A stretch of DNA of 64,000 nt from Pseudonocardia kujensis (GTDB lineage Bacteria; Actinomycetota; Actinomycetes; Mycobacteriales; Pseudonocardiaceae). Positions 1 through 7,607 of this stretch are shown piece by piece. The stretch spans positions 124,001 to 188,000 of the forward strand of contig NZ_JAJSOK010000005.1 in NCBI RefSeq assembly GCF_021283305.1, written 5' to 3'. Each line of letters starts with the position of its first letter. Positions within the stretch are counted from its first letter, which is position 1. The notes below the pieces were generated by a model. That model had not been told where the DNA came from. It made no database searches and saw only the letters and a list, made by a program, of their open reading frames with translations. The position numbers and the translations under genes were made by a program.

Positions 1-759
1 CGCGAAGAGGCTCAGGTCGAGCGAGGTCTCGCCGGGCAGGTCCGCGGGCGACTCGCCCGCGGCGCGGTAGACCGCGCGGGCCTCGTCGCGCAGCGCGGCC
101 GCCGCCCGGTTGCGCAACGGTCCGGCCGGGTAGAGCGCGTCAAGGGCGTTGCCCAGGATCGGCAGCAGCTTGCCCGCCTTCCACCGCGGCAGGTCGTCGA
201 CGACCTCGGCCAGGTGCCGGGCGGCACGCAGGTCCGCGGCGATCCGCTCGACGCGCTCGTCCCGGCCGGCCGGATACCGACCGATCCACACCACCCCGAC
301 CGCCGGGGCCGCGGGCGACTCGATCTCCCCCGGCGTCAGATAGGCCGAGGGTGACCACACGACGGCGCCGTACACCGTCGCGAAGCGGCGCAGGGCGACC
401 CGCTCGGCGTCGAGGCCGTTCTGCAGGGTCACGACGGGCAGCACCTCGGCCGCCGACCGGGTCCGGCCGGCGGCGTCCTTGACCGGCCGCCAGGCCCAGT
501 CGGCGACCGCGCCCTCCGCGTCCTGGGCCTTCGTGGCCAGCACGAGGACGTCGTCGGCCCGCAGGTCCACCTCGTCGGCTGCCGCCACCGGCACGGGGAC
601 CCGGTGTTCGCCGTCCGGACGCAGGTAGCGCAGCCCGTCCCGCAGGGCGGTGAGGTGGGTGCCTCGCGCGACCAGCACGACGGCCCGCTCCGCGGTGTGC
701 AGCTCGGCGGCGAGAGTGGCGCCGACTGCACCCGCCCCGATCACGACGTAGCGGCTCAT
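1..759 (-). CDS. 2-dehydropantoate 2-reductase (ApbA/PanE)-like oxidoreductase, 3' end outside window
   Basis: The gene starts at ATG 757-759 and stays open for 253 codons to the window edge, so its C-terminus is missing. The first residues, MSRYVVIGAGAVGATLAAEL, form a Rossmann strand with GxGxxG, followed by VLVLATKAQD and VVTLQNGLDAE, which are typical of the ketopantoate reductase/ApbA family. Family members reduce a 2-oxo acid with NADPH. A role in pantothenate synthesis is not implied, because many catabolic paralogues exist. It overlaps the upstream hydrolase gene by 4 bp (ATGA), so the two are probably translationally coupled and co-transcribed. The C-terminal catalytic Lys cannot be fully judged, although a conserved-looking KAGKLLPILGNALDA stretch is present. 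Confidence 0.75.
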   Translation of the reverse strand, partial: MSRYVVIGAGAVGATLAAELHTAERAVVLVARGTHLTALRDGLRYLRPDGEHRVPVPVAAADEVDLRADDVLVLATKAQDAEGAVADWAWRPVKDAAGRTRSAAEVLPVVTLQNGLDAERVALRRFATVYGAVVWSPSAYLTPGEIESPAAPAVGVVWIGRYPAGRDERVERIAADLRAARHLAEVVDDLPRWKAGKLLPILGNALDALYPAGPLRNRAAAALRDEARAVYRAAGESPADLPGETSLDLSLFA

Positions 760-1514
760 CCCAGGTCCTCGACACGCGCGATGGGGCCCTCGCCGAGGCG
801 CAGGCGCTCGAGGAACAGCACAGCGGTCGCGGCAGCGGTCCGGTGGGTCTGGTCGTTGAGGGCGTCGTGCACACCGCCGGCAATACTGACCAGCTCTCCC
901 TGGGGCAGGTCCGCATACCAGGCGCGGACGGTGTCGAGCGGGCTCACCCCGTCGGCCGCCCCGTGCAGGCCCAACACCGGGACCGTGATCGCCGCGGCTC
1001 GCGCCCGGTCGAGCCACTCGCCCGGCACCGCACCGGCGAGCGCACCTCGACGCACGGCATCGTCGCCGTCCAGCCGGCCGCGGTGGGTCGGGCAGGAGGT
1101 CCGCAGGACCAACTCGTCGTCCCAGGCCGCGGTGGACCTGGCGTCGGCCGTAGGCAGTCCGGCGAGCACGAGCGCGTCGATCCCGGCGGTGCCCTCGGCA
1201 GCCAGCGCGGCGGCGAACAGCGCGCCGGTGTCCGAGCCCACCAGCACCCGCGGCGGCGGCCCGGTCTCCCCGGGCTCATCGGAGGGGACGCTCTCCAGCA
1301 GCGCGCGGATCTGCGACCGCGCCCGCGCCTCTTCAACGGTGGGGTCCGACACCGCCCACACCCGGTATCCGTCGGCCGCAACGCGCCGGCCGAACCGTTC
1401 GTACACCCCGGCATGCTCGCCCCGCCCGGGCACGACGACGAGAGTGCCGCGGGCCTTGATGCCCTGCGGCTCGGCCCAGGACGCGACGACGGGGACTGCA
1501 CCCGCAACGGTCAT
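756..1514 (-). CDS. alpha/beta hydrolase (serine hydrolase, monoacylglycerol-lipase-like)
   Basis: This 252-residue protein has an alpha/beta-hydrolase pattern: TLVVVPGRGEHAGVYERFG near residue 25, the nucleophile-elbow region VLVGSDTGALFAAALAAEG, PVLGLHGAADGVSPLDT (acid region) and a late His in AGGVHDALND. The elbow reads GSDTG rather than GxSxG, so the nucleophile may be the Asp or the Ser one position earlier. This differs from a standard serine hydrolase. The start ATG 1512-1514 has a good ribosome site (GAGGTGA, 6 nt away). It leads a two-gene unit with the ketopantoate-reductase-like gene and is divergent from the LysR gene, which may control it. The substrate is unknown. Confidence 0.75.
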   Translation of the reverse strand: MTVAGAVPVVASWAEPQGIKARGTLVVVPGRGEHAGVYERFGRRVAADGYRVWAVSDPTVEEARARSQIRALLESVPSDEPGETGPPPRVLVGSDTGALFAAALAAEGTAGIDALVLAGLPTADARSTAAWDDELVLRTSCPTHRGRLDGDDAVRRGALAGAVPGEWLDRARAAAITVPVLGLHGAADGVSPLDTVRAWYADLPQGELVSIAGGVHDALNDQTHRTAAATAVLFLERLRLGEGPIARVEDLG

Positions 1515-1859
1515 GCGGGATCACCTCACGATTCCTTCAGGGTTCCTGCATCGGCGGAGCGCCGACAGGGGTGGGACAGGTTCGACCTCGGACCGGCACG
1601 GCAATGACCGGGCGCGGCAGGAGCCGCGATCAGCGGGAACAGGCCGCCGAGTGAACGGTGCCGTGGTCGATGACCCGGCGCTGCGTCAGCCGATCCGCAC
1701 GACGGACGACGGTCGGCACGGAGGGCAGAGCGCCCGTCCGGTGCGAAGTCGTCGTGCTGGCCACGCACCGAGCCAAGCCGAGCAGCGGCACCTTGTCCAA
1801 CGACGAATGTGCATCACAATCGATCAGCGAATGCGATCGGTGGTGTTAGCTTCTCGGAC
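1515..1859. promoter_or_regulatory. divergent intergenic region between hydrolase and LysR genes
   Basis: These 345 bases separate two divergent genes and hold no convincing ORF. LysR-type regulators commonly bind such regions. Just before the LysR start the sequence TGTTAGCT (about 1842-1849) could be a -10 element, and no Shine-Dalgarno sequence precedes the ATG at 1860. A leaderless LysR transcript is therefore possible. I found no clean T-N11-A operator. Confidence 0.3.
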
Positions 1860-2705
1860 ATGGCCGCTGTCCTGGACATCGTCGCGCTGCGCAGTGTCGT
1901 GGCGGTGGCCGACTGTGGCGGCTTCCACCGCGCGGCCGAGACTCTGATGCTGTCCCAGTCGGCGGTGAGCCAGCACGTCCGGCGGCTGGAGAAAACCATC
2001 GGCCGCCCACTGGTCCAGCGCGAGGGCCGGCTCAGCCGGTTCACCCCCGAGGGCGAGGCTCTGCTCGGGGAGGCCCGGCGGATCCTCGCCGCACACGACG
2101 CGGCGCTCGGCCGGCTCGGCGTCGGCGATCCCCGCGACTCCCTGGTCCTCGGCTCCACCGATCACGCGGCGGACGAGCTGCTGCCCCGCGTCATGGGCGC
2201 GCTCCAGGAGGTCTTCCCAGGCACCGCCGTCCGGTTCCGGCTCGACCGGTCCAGCCGCCTCAACGACGCCATCGACCGCGGCACGCTCGACCTCGCGATG
2301 TACATCGGCGACGTCGTCGACGGCGAGAGCGTCTCGGCCGGCGCCCTTCCCCTGACCTGGTACGCCGCCCCGGGATGGCGCCGCCCGACCGACGGGCCGA
2401 TCCCCCTGGTCGTGATCGACAGCCCGTGCACGATCCGGCGGCGCGCGTTGCAGACGTTGGCGGACAACGGCCTCAGCGCCACGGTTGTCGGCGAGGCGGC
2501 GTATCTGGCCGGCGTGCTCAACGCCGCTCGCGGGGGGCTGGGCGTCGCCCTCATCGCAGACGTCGCCGCTCCGGAAGGCCTCGAGCCTTGCACCGACCTC
2601 CCGCCAGTCCCGTCGGAACGGCTGCACCTGCGGGTGCGATCGGGCTCGGACCCCCGCCTCCTCGATGCGGCGCTCCACGCACTGAGCGCGGTGCTCCAAC
2701 CCTGA
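1860..2705 (+). CDS. LysR-family transcriptional regulator
   Basis: The protein has 281 residues when started at ATG 1860. A longer reading from 1809 adds 17 residues without homology. The N-terminal winged helix-turn-helix is clear: VALRSVVAVADCGGFHRAAE, then LSQSAVSQHVRRLEKTIGRP and LVQREGRLSRFTPEGE. The rest matches a LysR substrate-binding domain, with repeated LVLGSTDH and LPLTWYAAPGWRR-type stretches. LysR proteins act as tetramers and usually activate a divergent neighbour in response to a small ligand, here probably the hydrolase/reductase pair. The ligand is unknown. Confidence 0.85.
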   Translation: MAAVLDIVALRSVVAVADCGGFHRAAETLMLSQSAVSQHVRRLEKTIGRPLVQREGRLSRFTPEGEALLGEARRILAAHDAALGRLGVGDPRDSLVLGSTDHAADELLPRVMGALQEVFPGTAVRFRLDRSSRLNDAIDRGTLDLAMYIGDVVDGESVSAGALPLTWYAAPGWRRPTDGPIPLVVIDSPCTIRRRALQTLADNGLSATVVGEAAYLAGVLNAARGGLGVALIADVAAPEGLEPCTDLPPVPSERLHLRVRSGSDPRLLDAALHALSAVLQP

Positions 2706-2926
2706 CCGATCGAACCGAGTCGGCCCGGGAGAACCCCGGCCTCTCCCTGACCACGGCCCGCACCCTGCGCGCCGACACGCCACATCCTATTGCGCGTCGT
2801 GACACAACCTCATTTCGGCAAGACCGCACCCTTGAAGGGCGTCGGAAGGAGGTGGTGTCACAACTGGGTTGTCATGAACCCGGCGTCTCGCGACAGAACT
2901 GAACATCAATGCCGTGCTGAACTGGG

Positions 2927-2972
2927 TGGGCCGCGGCAGGGATCGAACCTGCGACCGCTCGGGTGTAACCGA
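2927..2972 (-). pseudogene. tRNA-Val(UAC)-like 3' half, possible attachment-site remnant
   Basis: On the minus strand there is a perfect T arm (GCAGG-TTCGATC-CCTGC, plus-strand 2936-2952), followed by CGCGGCCCA like an acceptor 3' strand and discriminator. Upstream, TCGG-TTACAC-CCGA can form a 4-bp anticodon stem with a 6-nt loop containing TAC, one base short of a normal loop. No 5' half able to pair with CGCGGCC was found within about 90 nt. The 3' half of a tRNA is a classic integrase target, and this one adjoins several IS remnants, so it may be a decayed att site. It is not a functional tRNA as read. Confidence 0.4.
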
Positions 2973-3156
2973 CACTTCCCTCTCAAGCCTTCTACCAGCG
3001 CCAACGCTGCCGCGAGATCGCTCTCCAGCCCTCCGGCGGCGCCCTTCAACGGATTTTCGTGTCATGAGTGGTGTCACGCCGCGAGCGCATTCAACCGACG
3101 CGGAGCCAGTCTCGACGTTCCGACCTCCTGTCAGCGTCGAGGCGATTCTCTCGCTC

Positions 3157-3546
3157 CTATTTCTTGGTGGCCGCGAGGTCCAGGGCGATGTCGACGATCA
3201 GGTCCTCCTGGCCGCCGACCAGCCCGAGGCCGCCGACCTCGACCAAGATGTCGCGGGTCTCGAGCCCGTGCTCGGCCGCGGCCCGCTCGGTGTAGCGCAG
3301 GAAGCTGGAGTAGTCCCCCGCGTAGCCCGGCGTCAGAATCTCGCGTTCCACCGGGACGGGGCGGTCCTGCAACGGGCGGACGAGGTCCTCGGCGGCGTCC
3401 TGCTGGGCGAACAGGTCGCAGCCCCGTGCTTCCAGCCGTGCAAGTTCGCCACGACGGTGACCGCCTCGATCGGGCAATCCCCCGCGCCGGCGCCCTGTCC
3501 GGGCCGGCGAGGCGTCGAAGCGGGTGACGCCCTCCTTCACCGACAT
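3157..3546 (-). pseudogene. 4-hydroxy-2-oxovalerate aldolase, C-terminal fragment with frameshifts
   Basis: Residues such as [52 protein letters not shown] and [20 protein letters not shown] match the C-terminal third of meta-cleavage-pathway 4-hydroxy-2-oxovalerate aldolases (MhpE/DmpG type). Between them the native text [20 protein letters not shown] appears only in another frame, so at least two indels are present (near 3500 and near 3425). The 5' part is missing. The fragment abuts an IS110 transposase scrap at about 3550. An N-terminal fragment of the same family lies at 15981-16392. It is non-functional. Confidence 0.75.
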
Positions 3547-3555
3547 CGCCCTGGA

Positions 3556-4020
3556 CCTGTGACGGCGAGTACGCCCCGGTCGCGGCCCGGCTGGGGTGTC
3601 TGCACGGGGTCTCGACGTTGACCGCGTTCGGGCTCGCCGTGGAGATCGGCGACTGGCAGCGCCTCACGGGCCGCACGATCGGCGCCTACCTCGGGCTGGT
3701 CCCGACCGAGTCCTCTTCCGGCGCGTCGCGTTCGCAGGGGTCGATCACCGAGACCGGCAACGCGCACGCCCGCCGACTGTTGATCGAGGCGGCGTGGCAC
3801 CACCGGCGCCCGAACCGACCCAGCGCGGTGTTGCGCCGCCACCAGGACCTCGCCGGCCCAGCGGCACGAGACCGGGGCGAGCGGGCCAACCGACGCCTGC
3901 ACGCCCGTAGGGTCGCCTTCGACGCCCGCACAAGCTCCCGGTCGTGGCGAACACCGCGATCGCTCGTGAGCTCGCCGGCTGGTGCTGGTCCTTGGCCGTC
4001 CTCGACCGAAGCGGCGGCCC
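3556..4020 (+). pseudogene. IS110-family transposase, C-terminal fragment
   Basis: The translated text [58 protein letters not shown] and ARRLLIEAAWHH is the Transposase_20 region of IS110-family enzymes, which contains the conserved serine block. The N-terminal DEDD half is absent. After about 3930 the frame breaks, and KLPVVANTAIARELAGWCWS continues in another frame. It is a dead, 5'-truncated element. It directly joins the aldolase fragment, so its arrival or a later deletion may have broken that gene. Confidence 0.75.
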
Positions 4021-4029
4021 TTGATCGTC

Positions 4030-4425
4030 CGGACCCGAGCCTGGTGGTGGTGACGGCTGCGCCGGTGAGTAGACCTTCGATACACCTATGAGCGACCGGG
4101 AACTTCCTCCCCACCCATCGCCGGGGAGCGGAGAAACCCCTGGTCACGCTCGCGCCTAGACCGCGGCACCTACCCACGCCGAACAGTCCGTCCTGCGGTA
4201 CTCAACCCGCGAATATCAGACTGACAACGCGTCGAACGCCGACACGCTCGCCACCATCAGCCGGGACTCCGGACACGAAGCGGTACCCACGATCGATAAT
4301 CATCATGACATCTGCCCTGCTCGTCGCCCTTTCCAGGCATTGACGGCGGCCAGGACAACCACTACTTGAGCGGCGTCGGAACGCCTGCGGTCGCTCGCGA
4401 GACTGCCATCTCGGGCGGCGTCGGC
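4030..4425. other. gene-free stretch after IS110 scrap
   Basis: No ORF here has recognisable protein character. The composition drifts to lower GC around 4270-4310 (ATCGATAATCATCATGACAT). It may include leftover IS DNA and the terminator region of the toxin-antitoxin pair, but nothing specific can be shown. Confidence 0.3.
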
Positions 4426-4683
4426 TCACTCGTAGTGGTATCGGCAGGCCGCGATCCGGACTTCGTCGTCCTCGACGCGGTAGACCAAGCGGTGCTCATC
4501 GGTGATGCGCCGCGACCAGTAGCCATGGAAGCCGTGCTTGAGTGGTTCGGGCTTGCCGATGCCCTCGTTGCCGTTACGGGTGATGTCCTGGATCAAGCTG
4601 TTGATGCGCTTGAGGACCTTGCGGTCCTGAGCCTGCCACCACACGTAGTCCTCCCACGCCCTGGTGGCGAACACGATCTTCAC
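4426..4683 (-). CDS. yoeB: YoeB-family mRNA interferase toxin
   Basis: This 85-residue protein is the usual YoeB length. It carries FATRAWEDYVWWQAQDRKVLKRINSL, IGKPEPLKHGFHGYWSRRI and TDEHRLVYRVEDD, ending in CRYHYE. Known YoeB proteins cut mRNA at the ribosomal A site. The conserved Glu (KPEPL), Arg (WSRRI) and the C-terminal HY pair used in catalysis all appear present, so it is probably active. It overlaps the antitoxin gene by 4 bp and lies downstream of it, the normal order. It sits in an IS-rich region, as mobile toxin-antitoxin systems often do. Confidence 0.93.
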   Translation of the reverse strand: MKIVFATRAWEDYVWWQAQDRKVLKRINSLIQDITRNGNEGIGKPEPLKHGFHGYWSRRITDEHRLVYRVEDDEVRIAACRYHYE

Positions 4684-4934
4684 GCCTCGTGCAGCTCCTG
4701 AACCTGCCCCCCGCCGCCCTCCAGCTCCTCGATCGACGCCAGGAGCCTGCGAGCGTTGGCGGGCGAGCGCAGCAGGTAGGCGGTCTCCTTCAACGACTCG
4801 TAGTCGTCGAGCGCCACCATCACCACCGGCTCGTGTCCGGCCCGGGTGATGACGACCTCCTCACGGTCGTCGGTCACCGAGTTGAGGGTCTCCGCGTACC
4901 GAGCCCTGGACTCGGAGTACGACATGGTCCTCAC
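4680..4934 (-). CDS. yefM: YefM-family antitoxin
   Basis: The 84-residue protein MRTMSYSESRARYAETLNSV... has the Phd/YefM fold pattern. It contains ITRAGHEPVVMVALDDYESL and ETAYLLRSPANARRLLASIEEL, the latter nearly the classical YefM text. It neutralises YoeB and represses its own promoter. I chose GTG 4934 because the family begins MRTxSYSE and GGAGG lies 7 nt upstream. ATG 4925 is a possible alternative. The acidic C-terminal tail (QVQELHEA) is the likely toxin-binding segment. A candidate operator lies 19 bp upstream of the start. Confidence 0.93.
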   Translation of the reverse strand: MRTMSYSESRARYAETLNSVTDDREEVVITRAGHEPVVMVALDDYESLKETAYLLRSPANARRLLASIEELEGGGGQVQELHEA

Positions 4935-4952
4935 AGCCCCACCTCCGCCTGA

Positions 4953-4970
4953 CGTACGTAAAACTGTACG
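4953..4970. promoter_or_regulatory. candidate YefM-YoeB autoregulatory operator
   Basis: CGTAC-GTAAAACT-GTACG is an inverted repeat just upstream of yefM and contains TGTAC-type cores. E. coli YefM is known to recognise TGTACA palindromes, so this is the likely operator. This is inference from position and symmetry. Confidence 0.5.
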
Positions 4971-5070
4971 CGTTCTGGATCTGAAGCGCCAGCGGGATTC
5001 CCTGTCCCGCTACCGCGGGCCTGCGGATCGTCACAGTGAACGGTTCACCCTCAGCGGGTCAGCCCGGATA

Positions 5071-5115
5071 AGCAGCTGCGATTGTCCGGAGCACCCAGGT
5101 CCAGTACCGGGCGGC
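5071..5115. repeat. 45-bp dispersed repeat, copy 1
   Basis: It matches 7608-7652 at 42 of 45 positions in the same orientation. In one minus-strand frame both copies encode ARYW(T/A)WVLRTIAAA, which suggests the shared 3' end of an unidentified gene carried by mobile elements. Confidence 0.6.
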
Positions 5116-5120
5116 GGACT

Positions 5121-5332
5121 CTTCTCCAAGTCCGAGTGCGTCCGCCTCGACGGCCCGCTGCACACCGTCGAGGACCTCGAGATGGCCACCGCGTCGTGGG
5201 TGCACTGGTTCGATACCGACCGGCTGCACTCCATGATCGGCAACACCCACCGGTCAAGTACGAGAACAACTACTCCGCTCACCAAGAAGTCCGAGACGAG
5301 CAACGCTCGGGAGGACCCGGCGTCCACTGAAT
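5121..5332 (+). pseudogene. IS3-family transposase (OrfB), C-terminal fragment
   Basis: The text SKSECVRLDGPLHTVEDLEM followed by ATASWVHWFDTDRLHSMIG is the C-terminal end of the IS3-type DDE integrase domain. The continuation PPVKYENNYSAHQE (native P-x-E-YE-x-YY) appears only after a +1/-1 shift near 5250. The catalytic DDE part is missing. It is dead mobile DNA beside repeat copy 1. Confidence 0.7.
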
Positions 5333-5630
5333 CCCGGGCGCTTCACTGACTCGCCCTGGGTCCGGCGGAGGCTCCTAGCCTTGGAAACGAGGATGGAGCC
5401 ATGCTGAGAGAGCAGCCGCCGTGTCCATGAGCCGGGGTCAGGGCCTGGTCCTGCGCCACCACGCAGGCTCCCCACCAACCCCGAGCCAGGACGAGCCCTC
5501 CCCCGTTACCTCTTGATCAAGCCCAGGTCGATTCTGCCTCGTGGTGGCGGCTGCGGACCTGTCTGTCCGTCAGCGTCGTCTCGGTCGGCGTGGGCCGGCG
5601 TGTCCGACCCGCGCCGCCCGAGCGTGGGAT
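5333..5630. other. gene-free stretch, possible IS end
   Basis: This region follows the IS3 scrap and precedes the TetR gene 3' end. A segment about 5350-5403 (GGAGGCTCCTAGCC, then an ATG) looks like the leader of an IS orfA, but no transposase text follows. Nothing else is supportable. Confidence 0.25.
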
Positions 5631-6293
5631 TCAGCCGTTGAGTCCCCGCTCCAAGACATGTGCGGCCCGCTCGACATCGGCGGTCACAGCCTCGGTCAGC
5701 CCGACGACATCGCCGTCGCCAGCGAGATGCCGCCGCAGACTGCTCGCCTGGACGCGCCAGAGACCAACCAGCGCTGCCGCGGTGATGAGCAGCTCGGGGT
5801 CATCCGGCGCACCTCCCGTGCGACGGGCGAGAGCCTGGCAAGCGGCGATGACGAACCGGTCTGTCATCGCGCTGCTGTACGCATACAGGGCCGGGGTCCG
5901 GTCGATCATGTCGCCGAAGCGGAGGTAGGCGGCCACGGCGCCATCCCGATCCGGTCCGGCGAAGCCTGCAACAGTGGCGGCCAGCTCGTCTGCGAGGAGG
6001 CCGAGGGTTGCCTCCAGCGGCGTGACCTCCGGTCGGGCGAGCGCGGTCGAGAGGGCCTCCGAGGTCGGCTCCAGCCGGTCCAGCAGTAGCGCTTCCTTGC
6101 TCGGGAAATAGTTGAAGACCGTCTTCTCTGAGACGCCACAAGCCTCGGCGACCTCGGCTACCCGGACGGCGTCAAAGCCGTGCGTCAAGAACATTTCTGC
6201 CGCCGTGTCGGACAGCTGCCGCCGCATCAGCCGCTTCTTCCGTTCACGCAGGCTCTCGCCCGGCTCCGCCGTCGTCGCCACGACCGGCACCAT
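5631..6293 (-). CDS. TetR/AcrR-family transcriptional repressor
   Basis: The protein has 220 residues from ATG 6293, chosen because GAGGGA lies 8 nt upstream. An ATG at 6308 adds five residues but has no ribosome site. The N-terminal helix-turn-helix is plain: LSDTAAEMFLTHGFDAVRVA, then EVAEACGVSEKTVFNYFPSK. The rest is the variable all-helical ligand domain. It is divergent from the SRPBCC gene at 6369, and a palindrome lies between them, so it probably represses itself and that operon. The ligand is unknown. Confidence 0.87.
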   Translation of the reverse strand: MVPVVATTAEPGESLRERKKRLMRRQLSDTAAEMFLTHGFDAVRVAEVAEACGVSEKTVFNYFPSKEALLLDRLEPTSEALSTALARPEVTPLEATLGLLADELAATVAGFAGPDRDGAVAAYLRFGDMIDRTPALYAYSSAMTDRFVIAACQALARRTGGAPDDPELLITAAALVGLWRVQASSLRRHLAGDGDVVGLTEAVTADVERAAHVLERGLNG

Positions 6294-6317
6294 ACTGCTG
6301 TCCCTCATATTTTTCTG

Positions 6318-6337
6318 CTACTGTATTTTTACAGCAA
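6318..6337. promoter_or_regulatory. palindromic operator and divergent promoters (TetR / SRPBCC)
   Basis: CTGTA-TTTT-TACAG (6321-6334) is a perfect inner inverted repeat extended imperfectly to GCTACTGTA / TACAGCAAC. It is an AT-rich spot in a GC-rich region and carries TATTTT-like -10 elements on both strands. This is a typical TetR operator architecture for control of both neighbours. Confidence 0.55.
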
Positions 6338-6368
6338 CTGCACTGAGGTTGACGAGAGGACGGGTTTC

Positions 6369-6854
6369 ATGTCCGACATCACGATCGTTCGTGACTACCC
6401 CTACCCGATCGAGCAGGTCTGGCGGGCGGTCACCGACCCGGACCTTGTCCCGTACTGGACCGCGACCGGCCGCGGCGCCCGACCGGTGGGGTTCGCACCC
6501 ACCCCCGGCACGCACTTCCAGTTCGTGGCCGCGCCCATGCCGGGCTGGAGCGGTGTGGTCGAGTGCGAGGTCCTCGACAGCCAGCCACCCACCCTGCTGC
6601 ACTTCAGCTGGGTGGACGGCGGGGGTGGCGAGACAACGCTGGTGTCCTACCGACTGGAGCCGCAGGCAGGTGGGACCCGTTTCACCTACTACCACACCGG
6701 ATTCACCGGCGTCGGCGGCTTCGCCATGTCCCGGATCCTCGGCTCCGTCCGCCGGAAGATGCTGACGGACGGCCTCCCCAGCGTCCTCGCGGACATGGAC
6801 GAGCATGGTCAGCTCCGGACCGACAGTGCACTGCGGACCAAGAGGCGCGCATGA
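6369..6854 (+). CDS. SRPBCC-domain protein (AHSA1/START-like)
   Basis: This 161-residue protein starts at ATG 6369, with GAGAGGA upstream. It opens with TIVRDYPYPIEQVWRAVTDP and has LVPYWTATG, LLHFSWVDGG and TLVSYRLEPQAGGTRFTYYH, the pattern of activator-of-Hsp90-like START domains. Such proteins bind a hydrophobic ligand in a helix-grip cavity and often accompany ArsR or TetR regulators. It is the first gene after the TetR operator and is followed at once by a DUF1304 membrane gene. The ligand is unknown. Confidence 0.8.
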   Translation: MSDITIVRDYPYPIEQVWRAVTDPDLVPYWTATGRGARPVGFAPTPGTHFQFVAAPMPGWSGVVECEVLDSQPPTLLHFSWVDGGGGETTLVSYRLEPQAGGTRFTYYHTGFTGVGGFAMSRILGSVRRKMLTDGLPSVLADMDEHGQLRTDSALRTKRRA

Positions 6855-6888
6855 CCGCCGAGGGGGACGAGGTCGGAGATCGGGCCGC

Positions 6889-7275
6889 GTGATAATCGTC
6901 GTCGCCGCTCTCTCGATCACTGCAGCCGCGGGCCTCCACCTGTGGATGTTCATCTTGGAGAGCGTCTTGTTCGGTAGGCCCACGGTGCACCGAATGCTTG
7001 AGGTACGCGCAGAGCACGTGCGAGCCGTGCGGCCGTGGGCCTTCCATCAGGGGGTCTACAACCTGGTGCTCGCCACGACAGCGATTGCCGGTCTCGTCGC
7101 ACTGTTGCTCGGGAGGGACGGCCCGGGTCGAATCCTGGTGATGGCAGCTTGCGCCGGTATGCTCCTCGCCGGCGTGGCCCTGTTCGTCTTCGACCCCCGA
7201 CTCGCACGGCTACCCGGGATGCTCGCACAGGCCCTTCCCGCCCTCGTCGCGGTGGTCACGACCCCCCTCCAGTAG
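6889..7275 (+). CDS. DUF1304-like small integral membrane protein
   Basis: From GTG 6889 this gives 128 residues with about four hydrophobic helices (IIVVAALSITAAAGLHLWMF, LVLATTAIAGLVALLL, ILVMAACAGMLLAGVALFVF, ALPALVAVV). ILESVLFGRPTVHRML and RPWAFHQGVYN match the DUF1304 pattern of a W/E motif and an NQGxYN motif. Function is unknown. A 13-codon ORF (ATG 6851 to TGA 6892) overlaps both the SRPBCC stop and this GTG, and could couple translation. It is probably co-transcribed with the SRPBCC gene. Confidence 0.7.
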   Translation: MIIVVAALSITAAAGLHLWMFILESVLFGRPTVHRMLEVRAEHVRAVRPWAFHQGVYNLVLATTAIAGLVALLLGRDGPGRILVMAACAGMLLAGVALFVFDPRLARLPGMLAQALPALVAVVTTPLQ

Positions 7276-7415
7276 ACAGCGGGAACACACCGCCCGCGCC
7301 GTGCTTCAAGAAGGCGTCGTGCCTCGGGGCAGGCCGAACCCACTCGCACGCGTCCACCAGGTGGGTGTGCATCGCGCCCGTGAGCTCGCCGACCGCCTCG
7401 GTCAGGTGCCGCCTG

Positions 7416-7490
7416 CCGTACCCCGTCGACGACGAGCTGAGCGAGCCCGAGACGGGCGCGCGGGGTCAGCGCGGCGTTGGCGTGGGACAC
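7416..7490 (-). pseudogene. IS481-family transposase, N-terminal scrap
   Basis: MSHANAALTPRARLGLAQLV followed by VDG is the typical first 23 residues of IS481-type transposases. After that the text becomes unrelated, so only the 5' tip remains. Its leader (CGAAGGCCTCCGGT, 7490-7503) is repeated in inverse orientation at 7538-7551, 34 nt away. This looks like two opposed copies of the same IS leader or an IS-end junction. Confidence 0.55.
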
Positions 7491-7551
7491 GAAGGCCTCC
7501 GGTCGGAGAAGCGGTTCCTCGACAGCTCCACTTCACAACCGGAGGCCTTCG
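7490..7551. repeat. 14-bp perfect inverted repeat, 34-nt spacer
   Basis: CGAAGGCCTCCGGT at 7490-7503 and ACCGGAGGCCTTCG at 7538-7551 are exact reverse complements. The left arm is the untranslated leader of the IS481 scrap. It may be an IS end junction rather than a terminator, because no T-tract follows. Confidence 0.6.
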
Positions 7552-7607
7552 TCTGCCAGACAGACTCACCGATCCCGGCGGTACAACCTTCCTGGACGTC
7601 ACATCTC

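Noticed and set aside
2914..3621. 235-codon ORF beginning MLNWVGRGRDRTCDRSG
   Set aside because: This is the well-known false protein produced by translating a reverse tRNA 3' half. The sequence there is a tRNA remnant followed by pseudogenes.
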